This document shows, one piece after another, positions 1 through 15,649 of a DNA stretch of 64,000 nucleotides. This stretch comes from Methanonatronarchaeum sp. AMET-Sl (GTDB lineage: Archaea > Halobacteriota > Methanonatronarchaeia > Methanonatronarchaeales > Methanonatronarchaeaceae). Location: NCBI RefSeq assembly GCF_029854155.1, contig NZ_CP122958.1, positions 617,001 through 681,000 of the forward strand, written 5' to 3'. Every line of letters starts with the position of its first letter. Within the stretch, counting starts at the first letter, position 1. The position numbers were made by a program, and so were the translations under genes. The notes under the pieces were generated by a model. That model ran no database searches and was not told the DNA's origin. It saw nothing but the letters and a program-made list of their open reading frames with translations.

Positions 1-1515
<1,515 letters not shown>

Positions 1516-1574
1516 AAACACCTAAAAAACCAAACCTAAAAACAAAAAAAAATAAAACAGCCCCACACGGTAAC

Positions 1575-3294
<1,720 letters not shown>

Positions 3295-3365
3295 CCCAAA
3301 TACAACCCCCCAAAAATAGAACATTCCAACCCAAAAAACCCTTTTTTTAAGCCACAAAAACCTCA

Positions 3366-4358
3366 TTATTTCGTCTCAGAAACTATTTCAAAGGTCTTTA
3401 TCAATATAGCAATCACCAAAGGCCCGACAATAATACCGATCGCACCAATAGTGATAATACCACCTATAAAACCTATGAAGTACTGGCTTGGCGAAAGACC
3501 TGTCTCAAGATCTGCTAGATAAGGCCGTAAAACCAGATCAGGCAGTCCAGCAATCAATAATAAACCGGCTACCAAAATTATTGCTGCAAACACCAACTCT
3601 CCAACCAACACTTCAAAAACTACTAAAGCGATTATTAGGAGAGATGGACCCAAGATAGGTATAAACTGTAAGACACCTGCAATAAGAGATAGAAATATAA
3701 ACGGTTCATAACCTAATAGATAGAAAAACGGTAACCCAACAAAGAAGGTGAGTACTGCGGTTGATAACTGAACTACATATAAACCAATGATCGTATCTTT
3801 TATCTTTTTATTATATCCATGCAATAACTCGTGGTAAGATTCATCAAAAATACCTAATAAATACCTAGCGATCACATTAGATTTATGGAGCAAAGCATAA
3901 ACCAGAACGATTAAAACTAAAAATTGAAGTAAAACAGTTGGAGTTGCTTGAGCCACCTCAATAGCAACCTCAGTAATGTACTCCCAACTTATATCAACCA
4001 ACAGACCTACATCCAAACTCAAATCAAATCCAAATAACTCGAACTCAATCGACTCTGGAATATCCCGTAAAAAATCGAATAAAACATCTCTCCTACGATA
4101 TAAAACAATAACAAACGGTAAGGCAAGAGCTATAAGACCAATAAACGCCATTAAAGTCGAAATTATACTTGAAATGAAACTTGAAAAACCCTTCCTCCTC
4201 AAAAAACTATAAAGAGGATACAACGAATAAGCAATAGTCCCAGCAAAAACAAATGTCCAGATAATCCCAGAAAAAACCCACATAGTGATAAAAAACGTAA
4301 CTAAAAGAGCCGAAACATACAGAACCAACCGTGAGTTTTCTCCAAAGATACGAGTCAT
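3366..4358 (-). CDS. AI-2E family transporter (PerM/UPF0118)
   Basis: This is a 330-residue polytopic membrane protein with about eight predicted helices: two N-terminal hydrophobic hairpins, a central soluble stretch around residues 100-140, then the typical family core. The segment near residues 225-250 (GVLQFIPILGP) is the family's signature loop. Members export or exchange small molecules or ions; the name comes from an E. coli autoinducer-2 exporter, and archaeal substrates are not established. The gene is convergent with the pilus membrane gene and stands alone. Confidence 0.85.
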   Translation of the reverse strand: MTRIFGENSRLVLYVSALLVTFFITMWVFSGIIWTFVFAGTIAYSLYPLYSFLRRKGFSSFISSIISTLMAFIGLIALALPFVIVLYRRRDVLFDFLRDIPESIEFELFGFDLSLDVGLLVDISWEYITEVAIEVAQATPTVLLQFLVLIVLVYALLHKSNVIARYLLGIFDESYHELLHGYNKKIKDTIIGLYVVQLSTAVLTFFVGLPFFYLLGYEPFIFLSLIAGVLQFIPILGPSLLIIALVVFEVLVGELVFAAIILVAGLLLIAGLPDLVLRPYLADLETGLSPSQYFIGFIGGIITIGAIGIIVGPLVIAILIKTFEIVSETK

Positions 4359-4699
4359 AAATAAAAACCATCAATTAAGCTATAAACCCTAATCATCTAT
4401 CTAACAACAAACACAATAAACATTTTCCAAAAAAACATACCAACCAAAAAACAAAGACCCAAACCAAAAAACCAAAAAAACTTTATATAGTTTAAAAAAT
4501 CTGATAAAGCAATTTATAATTACTAATACTTTTTAAAAGCGTTTTAGATAAATTTTCTTGGAAAATAAAAAGCCTAATGTACTTTAATTACATACTGTAG
4601 TTTATAGTAAGTAAATATTGGTTTGTTAGGGAAAAAAATAAGGAGCATTCAATTAACTGTCCAAAAAACCCCCTAAACCCTAACAACAGGAGTAGATAA
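4359..4699. promoter_or_regulatory. Intergenic region between divergent genes (promoters)
   Basis: This 341-base AT-rich gap lies upstream of both the AI-2E gene (minus) and the lipoprotein gene (plus). A TATA-like stretch, TTTATATAG, occurs near 4492, and a second A/T box lies near 4600. The lipoprotein has a Shine-Dalgarno-like AGGAG about 10 bases before its ATG. I see no open frame or RNA gene here. Confidence 0.4.
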
Positions 4700-5440
4700 A
4701 TGAAGAAACTAATAGTTTTAATAACACTATTTGTAGTAGTTGTAGGGCTAACATCGATAACCGGATGTCTAGACGATATAGATGACCTAGAGTTCTCAAT
4801 ACCGTCAGACTACATAAAAGAATCTACAGCAATATTCGAAGGATTTGAACTAACACAATACATAGTAGACGATAAAACAACTTCAGAAATACTAGATGAA
4901 CTAAAAAAATCAGCTGAAGATGCTGGATGGAAAACATACGCTGAAGATTTTGACCTCGGACCATACTTAGGTGGGATAGCCTACGAAAAGAACGATGAAC
5001 TCTTGATAATATACGTAAGTGAACTCGAAGAACAAACAATGACATTCATAATGACAGGATCCAAAGAACACCTAAACGATGAAAAACCACCAACAAACGA
5101 CCTAGATGAAGCACCAAAAACAGATGTCGATGGTGAAGACCTAAATGAAATACCTAGATACACAGATTCAGTTAGAACAGCATACTGGCACTGGATGTCA
5201 ACAGACATATCAACACACTACGTCACATACATAACTGAAGACACCAAATCCGAAGTGAAAGATTACTATGAAAACATTCTGAGCGATTGGAATGACTACG
5301 TAACTTGGCAATACCAACAAGATGGGGAAACAGTAATCTGGCTATCAGCAGAAAAACAAGAAATATACACACTTATTTTAATCGGACCAAGTGACTTCGA
5401 AGGATACACAGAGATATACATCACATACACCATAGAATAA
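4700..5440 (+). CDS. Secreted lipoprotein with two related domains, function unknown
   Basis: The product is a 246-residue lipoprotein. The N-terminus is a short basic start, a hydrophobic stretch and a lipobox ending ITGC (Cys23), followed by an acidic linker. Two stretches look alike. One is around residues 47-115, with the core pattern TSEILDELKKSAEDAGWKTY. The second is around residues 160-245, with DTKSEVKDYYENILSDW. Both resemble the single domain of the lipoprotein at 7004-7408. The shared pattern is a strand, then DT..E(I/V).(D/E).YE..L...W, then strands. It is probably a surface-anchored ligand-binding or structural module; I do not recognise the family. The strongly acidic composition fits a halophile. 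Confidence 0.7.
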   Translation: MKKLIVLITLFVVVVGLTSITGCLDDIDDLEFSIPSDYIKESTAIFEGFELTQYIVDDKTTSEILDELKKSAEDAGWKTYAEDFDLGPYLGGIAYEKNDELLIIYVSELEEQTMTFIMTGSKEHLNDEKPPTNDLDEAPKTDVDGEDLNEIPRYTDSVRTAYWHWMSTDISTHYVTYITEDTKSEVKDYYENILSDWNDYVTWQYQQDGETVIWLSAEKQEIYTLILIGPSDFEGYTEIYITYTIE

Positions 5441-5497
5441 AACAAAACAAAAAACAAATAAATAGGTTATAACCACAGCCTTAAAACAGATAAGTAT

Positions 5498-5554
5498 TGT
5501 AGCCCTAAAGAACTTTAATCCCAAAATTAAAGCACAAGAAAATAAAGGGCTACA
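5498..5554. repeat. Inverted repeat with 9-bp arms between lipoprotein and hsp20 genes
   Basis: TGTAGCCCT at 5498-5506 pairs perfectly with AGGGCTACA at 5546-5554, enclosing a 39-base A/T-rich loop. A T-run (TTTTTTTG) follows about 7 bases later. It could be a terminator for the upstream lipoprotein gene or an upstream control element for hsp20. The sequence alone does not decide. Confidence 0.4.
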
Positions 5555-5709
5555 GTAACATTTTTTTGTTCAAACCTTTTTTACAGTCCTAAATAGTTTT
5601 TAATTTATTATAAATAAATATAAAGTTATTTAAAGATATTATAACGCTTTATTTTGTGTTGGGAAAATTTTAATAGATTCCACACAAACACAATTATTGG
5701 TGAGAAAAC

Positions 5710-6138
5710 ATGAGTTGGGATCCATTCCGCGAGATTAAAAGAATGAGAGAACGTATGGAAGACATATTTGAAGAAATTGAAGAGGAAGGATTAGAAAAAC
5801 ACAGAGGTAGAACCGGATTCAAACCATTCGTCGATGTAATAGAACACGAAGAACAAGTAACAGTAACAGCAGACCTACCAGGCGTTGAAAAAGAAGGAAT
5901 CAAAATCAACATATCAGACAACATACTAACAATCGAAGCAACAAGAGAAAGAGGAACCGATACCGAAGAAAAAGGATACCTCAAAAAAGAAAGAACAGTA
6001 GGAAAATTCCAGAGAAAAGTAAAACTACCAACAACCGTAGACGAAGAAAACGCAGAAGCCACATTCAAAAACGGAGTCCTAGAAATCAAACTACCAAAAA
6101 AAGAAGAAGACAAAGGCAAAGAAATCAAAATACAATAA
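5710..6138 (+). CDS. Small heat-shock protein, Hsp20/alpha-crystallin family
   Basis: This is a 142-residue ATP-independent holdase that keeps unfolding cytoplasmic proteins soluble. The N-terminal helix ([21 protein letters not shown]) is followed by an alpha-crystallin domain from about residue 38. This contains the P.VDV.E.....V.ADLPGV signature, the variable loop with ERTVGKF, and the final strand pair [14 protein letters not shown]-terminal IKI motif (residues about 138-140) is the usual I-x-I oligomerisation tail. It stands alone behind an AT-rich promoter region. Length and motif order are normal. Confidence 0.95.
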   Translation: MSWDPFREIKRMRERMEDIFEEIEEEGLEKHRGRTGFKPFVDVIEHEEQVTVTADLPGVEKEGIKINISDNILTIEATRERGTDTEEKGYLKKERTVGKFQRKVKLPTTVDEENAEATFKNGVLEIKLPKKEEDKGKEIKIQ

Positions 6139-6483
6139 ACCCACCCACCTCTTTTTTTCCAAAACAACAGACACAAAAAACCCAAAAACACCCCTAAATT
6201 CAGAAGACAGAGAATCCTGGAGAATTTCAATCAAAAACCAACTTCACAAACCCCAAATTCTTCCAACAAAACCATCATCCACCAAAACCCCCAATTAACC
6301 ACAAGACATATCGTCTCAACCTATTTCTTATTCAATACAAATAAACAGTTTTCTAAGTTAAGAACCCATAGAGCCTTCTTTAAATCGAACCAATTATATT
6401 TTTCCAATAAACTCCATATCCCTCAAAAAGAGTTTATAGCAAATAAAAGAAAACAGAGGTTTAAAAAAAACTGGGAAAAATTG
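6139..6483. other. Convergent intergenic gap, nothing recognised
   Basis: This 345-base gap separates the 3' ends of hsp20 (plus) and the winged-helix gene (minus). It is A/C-rich at first, then A/T-rich. A pyrimidine run just after the hsp20 stop (CCTCTTTTTTTCC) could end transcription. I found no RNA gene or supportable reading frame. Confidence 0.4.
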
Positions 6484-6813
6484 TTATTTTAACTCGTCCC
6501 ATACCCCGACAAGTTTGTCTTCTTTTTCTTCATTTTCAGTAAACTCAACTTCAATCCCACCATTAAAATCTATTTTAGCAGTCTTTATACGGCTTCTATA
6601 CAATTTTATATCCCCTCCATCCTCGGAAACCGTCTTACCATCAATTTTAATTAAATCAGCTTCTTCAAGCTCTTGAATTCTCCTATAACCAGTAGCTATT
6701 GGCACATCAACTTCATCAACAATCTCTTTAACAGGCTTTGGCTCCTGAGCCTCCGACAAAATCTCAACACTGTATTTATTGCCAAGTGCACGAATTACCT
6801 TGATAGGATCCAT
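6484..6813 (-). CDS. Winged helix-turn-helix transcriptional regulator (ArsR-like)
   Basis: This 109-residue DNA-binding protein has an N-terminal winged helix in residues 1-65. A start of [19 protein letters not shown] is followed by the helix-turn-helix [23 protein letters not shown] and a wing around LIKIDGK. The C-terminal 45 residues are strand-rich and acidic and may bind a ligand or dimerise. Stand-alone proteins of this layout are common in haloarchaea and methanogens. Target genes are unknown; the neighbours are hsp20 (convergent) and a lipoprotein gene (divergent, 190 bases away). Confidence 0.75.
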   Translation of the reverse strand: MDPIKVIRALGNKYSVEILSEAQEPKPVKEIVDEVDVPIATGYRRIQELEEADLIKIDGKTVSEDGGDIKLYRSRIKTAKIDFNGGIEVEFTENEEKEDKLVGVWDELK

Positions 6814-7003
6814 CGATTATCGTATAAATAGCAATCAATATAAAATCTTTCTTTAAAACTCACCGAAAACATTGTTAACCCCCGAAAAACAACCAAAACC
6901 AACCCAAAACAACAAACACTATAAAACCATTTAAACCAAACACAGAAATCACCTTAAAATAAAAATATTAATAAAAACTAAACATAGTTAGGGAAGAGAA
7001 TAA

Positions 7004-7408
7004 ATGAAAAAAACCTATAAGATAGTGATTCTCACCGCTCTAATACTTTTATTAGCCTTTGCACCAGGTTGTTTAGGAGAGGCTCAGGAAACTCCAACTT
7101 ACCCGGATGCTGAGAAAATAGATATTCCAAAAGACCTATCTCAAGATATATTTGATGAAATAGGTTTTGAAGGCATAATAAACGCATATAAAACCACAGA
7201 TACACCAGACGAGATAATGGATTGGTATGAAGAGGAAATGGATAACCAAGAATGGACAGACATCTTCAGTAAAGCAGGAATACCATTCTGGGAAAAAGAA
7301 AACACATTGCATGGAATCCAGATATTAGAGCCAGATGAAGCCCAAGAAGAATTCGATGTCAACAAAACAGTAATAATAACAATAACCATACCCCCTATAG
7401 AAATCTAA
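7004..7408 (+). CDS. Small acidic lipoprotein, function unknown
   Basis: The product is a 134-residue lipoprotein. It has a basic N-terminus, a hydrophobic segment and a lipobox ending APGC (Cys23), then an acidic linker. The single domain around residues 48-130 carries [18 protein letters not shown] followed by a Trp. This closely matches the pattern found twice in the lipoprotein at 4700-5440, so the two proteins are probably distant relatives. The C-terminus is a hydrophobic strand ([12 protein letters not shown]). A purine-rich GGGAAGAG stretch precedes the ATG. I do not recognise a named family. Confidence 0.65.
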   Translation: MKKTYKIVILTALILLLAFAPGCLGEAQETPTYPDAEKIDIPKDLSQDIFDEIGFEGIINAYKTTDTPDEIMDWYEEEMDNQEWTDIFSKAGIPFWEKENTLHGIQILEPDEAQEEFDVNKTVIITITIPPIEI

Positions 7409-7526
7409 ACAACCAAAAAAACCAATGAATATAAACATACATGATTATCAAAAATAAGAATCGTAGATTATATTTATAAACAAGTCCTTTGAAAAAATAA
7501 ATAAGGATTTAAAGGGACTTGCTAAA

Positions 7527-7805
7527 ATGGAGACTATCGAAATATTATACATAATATTCAGCATTACATTATCAATATCCGGACTCTTATTAGTAGCATT
7601 TTCATTAAGAGCCTACAAAAGAACCTACCGAACAGACATGATATTACTATCACTCGGATTCGCCTTAATAGTCTCTGCAGCAATAGGAACAACAATAAGC
7701 GCGTTCCTAAGCGATTTCGCCTACCCACAACTCCTACTAACAATAAACTACTTCATAACAACAATCGGATTCCTATGCCTAATATACAGCCTAATAATCG
7801 AATAA
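7527..7805 (+). CDS. Small three-helix membrane protein, unknown function
   Basis: This 92-residue hydrophobic protein has about three membrane helices, at residues 4-27, 38-60 and 66-90. Basic residues (RAYKRTYRTD) lie between the first two helices. It resembles short integral membrane proteins often encoded next to HTH regulators in haloarchaea, but I cannot name the family with confidence. It is followed 45 bases later by a zinc-ribbon-like gene on the same strand. Confidence 0.6.
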   Translation: METIEILYIIFSITLSISGLLLVAFSLRAYKRTYRTDMILLSLGFALIVSAAIGTTISAFLSDFAYPQLLLTINYFITTIGFLCLIYSLIIE

Positions 7806-7850
7806 AAAAACCAAAAACTGAATAACCCAACAAAAACAAACATAGAAAAC

Positions 7851-8147
7851 ATGGAGCCAGAAAAATTGAAAGAAAACGAAAACGACCAACAAAAAAACCA
7901 AAACTACAGACCACCCGACCTCAAAGAAAAAGGATATACAAACAAAACCTGTTTCAGATGCCAAGAAACAGGCTTCCCAGTACTACAAGCAGGCGAAAAA
8001 ACAGCAATCATACACCTATGCCCAAACTGCGACCACATGTGGATAATAAACCACCAAGAACAAAAAATAGAAGAAATACCAAAAGAACTACCACACTACC
8101 AAGAAATAGCCAAAAAACTAAGACAACAATACAAAGAAATACTCTAA
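7851..8147 (+). CDS. Small zinc-ribbon-like protein
   Basis: The protein has 98 residues. The centre holds two CxxC pairs, CFRC near residue 36 and CPNC near residue 60. The spacing is typical of a zinc ribbon, and the second knuckle is followed by DHMW. The N-terminal 30 residues are polar and probably disordered; the C-terminus is helical and charged. It probably binds zinc and contacts nucleic acid or protein. No specific function can be assigned. It may be co-transcribed with the preceding small membrane protein. Confidence 0.6.
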   Translation: MEPEKLKENENDQQKNQNYRPPDLKEKGYTNKTCFRCQETGFPVLQAGEKTAIIHLCPNCDHMWIINHQEQKIEEIPKELPHYQEIAKKLRQQYKEIL

Positions 8148-8166
8148 CCCACAACCCCAAAAAAAT

Positions 8167-8604
8167 TCATTCCTTCTTCTTAAAACTCGATGGAGAAACA
8201 CCCCTCTTCTCCATCAACTGTTCATTAACATAAATAGGAGACCTAACCCTAGCAGCAATCGCTATAGAATCACTCGGCCTAGCATCCAAAACCAACTCCT
8301 CACTACCATCATCACCATACCTACTAATATGTAATTCAGCATAATACACAGAGTCCTTCATCTCAGTAACCAACACCCTATCCAAAGCACAACCAAACTC
8401 ATTCAATATCTCAACAAAAAGGTCATGGCTATGAGGACGGCTATTAGACAACTGAGACAAACCCATCTTGATACTACCACCCTGCATCGGACTACACAAG
8501 ATAGGTAAAACCTTCTCATTCATCTCCTCCACACCCTGCAACAAAATAATAGCCCCATCACCAGTCCTACCAACTTCGTAGATCTCAACCTCAATAAAAT
8601 TCAT
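8167..8604 (-). CDS. Bifunctional nuclease (DUF151) family protein
   Basis: This 145-residue protein matches the bifunctional nuclease/DUF151 fold. Family signatures are the early LLQG...VLPILCSPMQGGSI segment, the central RPHSHDLFVEILNEFG helix, and the late motif VLDARPSDSIAIAARVRSPIYVNEQL near residues 100-130. Plant and bacterial relatives have reported RNase and DNase activity; the role in archaea is not established. The gene is divergent from the PAC2 gene at 8712 and probably monocistronic. Confidence 0.85.
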   Translation of the reverse strand: MNFIEVEIYEVGRTGDGAIILLQGVEEMNEKVLPILCSPMQGGSIKMGLSQLSNSRPHSHDLFVEILNEFGCALDRVLVTEMKDSVYYAELHISRYGDDGSEELVLDARPSDSIAIAARVRSPIYVNEQLMEKRGVSPSSFKKKE

Positions 8605-8711
8605 TAACTATATATTTATTTTCCCACAACAAAAAACCTCCAACAAAAAACCACACTGTAAATGGAAACCATTATTAATTCTAACATAAAGAAATAACTA
8701 GTTGGGTAAAA

Positions 8712-9437
8712 ATGACAGATCCCGAGATTATTCTTCAAAAAGAAATAGAACCAGAAAAACCCATCATAATAGAGGGTTTCCCAGGAGTAGGGCTTATAGG
8801 AAACATAGCAACCCGCCACATAATAAAAGCAATGGAATTCGATGAAGTTGGATTGATAAAATCTGAGAGATTCCCACCGGTCGCAATCATAGAGGAAGGA
8901 GAAACCAAACACCCACTCAGAATATACAACAAAAACCAATACATAATCTTCACCTCAGACATACCAATGTCAAGCAACCTAGCAAAAGACATAGCACATG
9001 AAATCGTACAATGGAGCATACAACAAAAATCAAGAGAAATAATATCGATCGCCGGAATATCAACAACAAGCCAAGCCACATCCCGCGTATTCACAGCAGC
9101 AAGAGATAAAAAAGACCTCCAAGGACTAGAAGACCAAACAGAGAGATTTACAACCGGAAACATACTCGGATTCACAGGATGCATCCTAAACGAATCAAAA
9201 CTACAAGAAATACCAGCAATAACCCTCTTAGGAGAAACAAGAGGAATAGGTCCCGACCCCAGGTCAGCAGCCGACGTAATCAAAATACTAAACCAATACC
9301 TAGACCTAAACATAGACACAACCAAACTAATCGAAGAAGCAGAAAAAATCGAAGAAGAAATGAACCGAATGATGCAGAGAATGGAAGAAATGGAAGAAAC
9401 AAAAAAACCAACAATCAAATCCCCAATGTACCAATGA
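8712..9437 (+). CDS. Proteasome assembly chaperone (PAC2) family protein
   Basis: The protein has 241 residues. It opens with the family's PIIIEGFPGVGLIGNIA segment (near residue 17) and continues with the FPPVAIIEEG and YIIFTSDIPM segments. A late LLGETRG...DPRSAADVIKIL region leads to a charged C-terminal coiled coil with Met/Glu repeats. Archaeal PAC2 proteins (PbaB-like) are thought to bind proteasome subunits or act as ATP-independent chaperones; the direct partner here is not shown. The downstream DUF473-like gene starts 12 bases after the stop, so the two form an operon. Confidence 0.87.
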   Translation: MTDPEIILQKEIEPEKPIIIEGFPGVGLIGNIATRHIIKAMEFDEVGLIKSERFPPVAIIEEGETKHPLRIYNKNQYIIFTSDIPMSSNLAKDIAHEIVQWSIQQKSREIISIAGISTTSQATSRVFTAARDKKDLQGLEDQTERFTTGNILGFTGCILNESKLQEIPAITLLGETRGIGPDPRSAADVIKILNQYLDLNIDTTKLIEEAEKIEEEMNRMMQRMEEMEETKKPTIKSPMYQ

Positions 9438-9449
9438 GGTGACCTAAAA

Positions 9450-9839
<390 letters not shown>

Positions 9840-9918
9840 CAAAACCCAAAAAAACAACCAAAAACCAAGAAAGTTTAAATCAATAAAAGAACAAAAAAAC
9901 CCAGACCCCACTCCCACA

Positions 9919-10010
<92 letters not shown>

Positions 10011-10139
10011 AAAACAACCAAACCCAAACAAAAAACACTACCAATACCATACCCACCATAAATCGTTTTCATAAACTGTAAAATTAGATTTAATACTTTT
10101 TCTACCATTTTTTTGGTCTTGAAACAATTTAGAGGGTGG

Positions 10140-10335
10140 ACACCGGGGTTTGTTTAAATATAACTGGAGCTGAATATGGTTTCAAACAGTGGGAAGAGGT
10201 TTATCTTGAGGTCGAGCCAGGAAATTGAAAAATTAATTTGACTATGGATGTGGGAATGAAGAGGTCACTGCTGGCTTTCAGCCTGCTGAAGGCAAATCAT
10301 AAGGTTGATTGGGGTTGGTGTTTAGGTTTTTTGGT
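10140..10335 (+). ncRNA. Possible non-coding RNA downstream of tRNA-Arg
   Basis: The 328-base gap between tRNA-Arg and the PLD gene holds a promoter-like TTTAAATATAA at 10153-10163. It is followed by a G-richer stretch than its surroundings. A strong hairpin, GCTTTCAG (10274-10281), loop CCTG, CTGAAGGC (10286-10293), competes with an alternative GGCT-TTC-AGCC pairing. Long T-runs follow from about 10328, overlapping the 3' end of the convergent PLD gene. An ATG at 10176 opens only 21 codons. I recognise no RNA family, so this is a candidate only. Confidence 0.3.
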
Positions 10336-11031
10336 TTAGTTTTTTTTGTTTTTTGGGAATTTTAGTTTGTTTTTGTGTTTTTTGTAGCATTTGTAGCAGA
10401 CTGGTTTGTTTTTGGTTGTTTCTTTTTCTTTTTTGCAGATGTGGCAGTATTTTTCTTTGTAATCTTTGTTTTTGTATTTGTTCCATTTTTTGTAGCATTT
10501 ACGGCAGTAAGGGGTTTTTGGGTTTAGTTTGATTTTTTTCTTGCATCTTATGCAGTATCCTTTTTTGTTGTTTTTTTGTTGTTTTTGTGTTTTTTGTTTG
10601 GGGTCTGTATCTTTTGCTGTTTCGACTATGAAGTCTATTTCTTTTTTGAGATCGTTGTATAGTTCTGGGTCTTGTTTTTTGTTTATGTATACTCCCATTT
10701 CGTAGTTGTTTTCTTGGGAGTGTTGGTAGAGGTTCATGGAGGTTATTATTGCTTCTTTTTCGTTTAGGTAGCATTTTGCATGAAGGTCTTCGTGATAACT
10801 TGTTTTGATGTATTCAAGTTCGCTCAACCATTCCCTTTCCTTTTTTTCAAGTTTATTTTTTCTATAAACAATTTTAGCAAATTTTTTCCTGTTATTTTTA
10901 ACCTTCAACCGGTTTTTGATTTTTTTATTAATCTGCAGATAAGGACTCATCAAAATCAAATTATCATCTGCACCATCGATTATATCCTCTATTTTAGATG
11001 AAATCTGGTTTGTTCTCAAAAAATCAGCCAT
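10336..11031 (-). CDS. Phospholipase D-like (HKD) protein with C-terminal zinc ribbons
   Basis: This 231-residue protein has a single PLD-type domain. After an N-terminal ILMSPYLQI segment comes HAKCYLNE (an HxKx4E version of the HxKx4D motif), then ITSMNL, the usual S.N step. It resembles PLD nuclease or transphosphatidylase-like proteins. The C-terminal 80 residues are Lys-rich, with four C..C pairs (CIRC, CRKC, CHIC, CYKC) forming two likely zinc ribbons that could bind nucleic acid. I start at the ATG at 11031 (MADFLRTNQ). The frame stays open to 11124, but that extension is hydrophobic and overlaps a TATA-like stretch. Substrate unknown. Confidence 0.7.
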   Translation of the reverse strand: MADFLRTNQISSKIEDIIDGADDNLILMSPYLQINKKIKNRLKVKNNRKKFAKIVYRKNKLEKKEREWLSELEYIKTSYHEDLHAKCYLNEKEAIITSMNLYQHSQENNYEMGVYINKKQDPELYNDLKKEIDFIVETAKDTDPKQKTQKQQKNNKKGYCIRCKKKIKLNPKTPYCRKCYKKWNKYKNKDYKEKYCHICKKEKETTKNKPVCYKCYKKHKNKLKFPKNKKN

Positions 11032-11728
11032 GCAAAAAACACTCCATACAACTAAAAAAACAATAATAACAAATAAATAATAAATTTTTCCCCAAAAAAC
11101 GTAGTTTAGAAGCCTAAAAACCAAGATATAAAAGAGAAATAGTCTCTATTAACCTCAAAACAAAACGCAAAAAATAATAGGGGGTATGGCCATGGCCGCC
11201 TTATTTTAATTTCTTTCCTTAGGTTTTATACTCCTATTTACATCTTAATTTAGTTTTAGACCTTTTTTATTTGACAAACTATTTATTCAGCAGCAGCGGT
11301 AATTCCCTAGCATAGGGAGTTCTCCCCACGCAACCATCTCGCTCGGGATTGGAATCATTTGGTCACCAAACTGAAAAACGATTATTGTCTTCAATACCAA
11401 AAAAAACCCTTTTAAACTCTCTTAACAAACTATTGTTTTTTAGAAATAAATATTTTATGGTTTTAAACCTTCTAAAGTCTTTATAGACAATATAAAAGTT
11501 TTAGAAGTTGTTTTACTTGTAATTTTAATAGGTTTAATAAACCCCAGATTCAACTTAAAACACAAATTTATTTTTATAGGGGTTTTAAAGGTTTTTCTAG
11601 ATTTTTGAGAGATATACAAGATTAGGTATGTAGTTTTTTGGTTGGCTTTCTGGCGATGTTGGTGGTGGGGGTGTTCCTGTTTGGGTTGAATAGGAGATAT
11701 GTTTCTTTAGAAGTAATGGATAGTTAGT
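11032..11728. other. Long divergent intergenic region with a GC-richer structured island
   Basis: About 700 bases separate the PLD gene (minus) from the HD gene (plus). Most of it is AT-rich with several TATA-like stretches. A short palindromic run with ATGGCCATGGCC lies near 11187. The only clearly different part is the structured island at 11286-11375, listed separately. No supportable reading frame was found. Confidence 0.4.
11286..11375. ncRNA. Candidate structured RNA or switch element
   Basis: This 90-base island is visibly richer in G and C than its flanks. TTCAG (11286-11290) can pair with CTGAA (11371-11375) as a closing stem. Inside lie a 9-bp hairpin AATTCCCTA-GCA-TAGGGAGTT (11301-11321), GATT-GG-AATC (11347-11356) and TTTGG-TCA-CCAAA (11358-11370). 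GGGAG (11315-11319) can instead pair with CTCCC (11322-11326), which would break the first hairpin. GC-rich islands in AT-rich archaeal genomes are often structured RNAs. I cannot assign a family or strand. Confidence 0.35.
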
Positions 11729-12283
11729 ATGATTGGGGAAGATGAAGCTGAGAATATGGTTATTGAGTGGGTGGATACGGAGAATTTGAGGAAACATATG
11801 TATGCGGTTTCTGCTATTATGGGGGAGGTTGCTAAGGAGTTTGATGGTGACTCTGAGTTGTGGAGGCGGGTTGGTTTGTTGCATGATATAGATTATGAGG
11901 AGACTAAAGATAATCCTATGGAGCATGCTATGAGGTCTGCGGAGATTTTAGAGGATAAAATGCCTAAAAAGGGTTTGAAAGCTATTAGAGCCCATAATCA
12001 CCAGCATCTTGATGTAAGTCCTGAAAATGATCTTGATAACGCTTTGATTGCGGCGGATGCGGTTTCAGGGTTGATAGTGGCTACAGCTCTTGTTATGCCC
12101 AACAGCAAACTAAAGGAAGTTAGAGTTGAATCTGTGCTAAAAAAATTCGACGACTCATCCTTTGCAAAAAACATAGATCGAGATAGAATCCTCTATTGCC
12201 AAAAAATAGGACTTGAAAAAAAGGAATTTATAGAAATCTCAGTAAAGGCCCTACAAAAAATAGACCAAAAACTAGGGCTCTAA
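11729..12283 (+). CDS. HD-domain phosphohydrolase
   Basis: This is a 184-residue metal-dependent phosphohydrolase of the HD superfamily. The first metal-ligand His lies in RKHMYAVS (near residue 23). The HD pair is in [11 protein letters not shown] (near residue 50), and a further His-rich segment AHNHQHLD (near 90) is followed by [12 protein letters not shown] with the distal Asp. Proteins of this small HDIG type hydrolyse nucleotides or other phosphate esters; the substrate is unknown. The first half is G/T-rich in the coding strand and the second half A/C-rich. It stands upstream of mttB but is separated by 324 bases. Confidence 0.83.
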   Translation: MIGEDEAENMVIEWVDTENLRKHMYAVSAIMGEVAKEFDGDSELWRRVGLLHDIDYEETKDNPMEHAMRSAEILEDKMPKKGLKAIRAHNHQHLDVSPENDLDNALIAADAVSGLIVATALVMPNSKLKEVRVESVLKKFDDSSFAKNIDRDRILYCQKIGLEKKEFIEISVKALQKIDQKLGL

Positions 12284-12607
12284 CCCCAACCAATAAAAGC
12301 CCTACAGAACTACCTCCTTAAAACAAAGACCTACATTCCCTACATATAGCAAAAATGATTATAAAGGAGGGCAGTATCTCTCTTTTTTTGTTAGGGGTAT
12401 GGTTATTTTAGTGGATATGGAGTTAGAGGTATTTATTTTGTATATATGGATATATTCGGGTAGTCTTTTTGATTTTCTTGTTTTTGGGTTTAGGGAGGTT
12501 TGTTTTTTGTGTTTTTTGTGTGGTTTGTTTTGTTCTAGGTTTTTTGGTTTGTTTGGTTGATAATATTTATTTATTTGGTTTATATATTCGTTATTGGGGT
12601 TTTGAGT
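12284..12607. promoter_or_regulatory. Region upstream of mttB
   Basis: This 324-base gap changes at about 12390 from A/C-rich to G/T-rich sequence. TATA-like sequences occur near 12435 (TATTTATTTTGTATATATGG) and near 12565 (ATATTTATTTA). These could drive mttB. The frame of mttB is open upstream to 12557, but that extra part would encode a hydrophobic leader absent from known MttB. No RNA gene was recognised. Confidence 0.4.
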
Positions 12608-14092
<1,485 letters not shown>

Positions 14093-14242
14093 ATTGAACC
14101 TAAAAAACTGGATTTAAAAAATTGACTTATAGTATTTTTTTGGATATAAACCTCATTTGGATGGATTCTTAGATAGCGAAGTATTAGCAAACTAAAAACA
14201 AATAAAAATAAATTTAGTTTTGAGAAAGAGAGAGTGGGTTTT

Positions 14243-15649
<1,407 letters not shown>

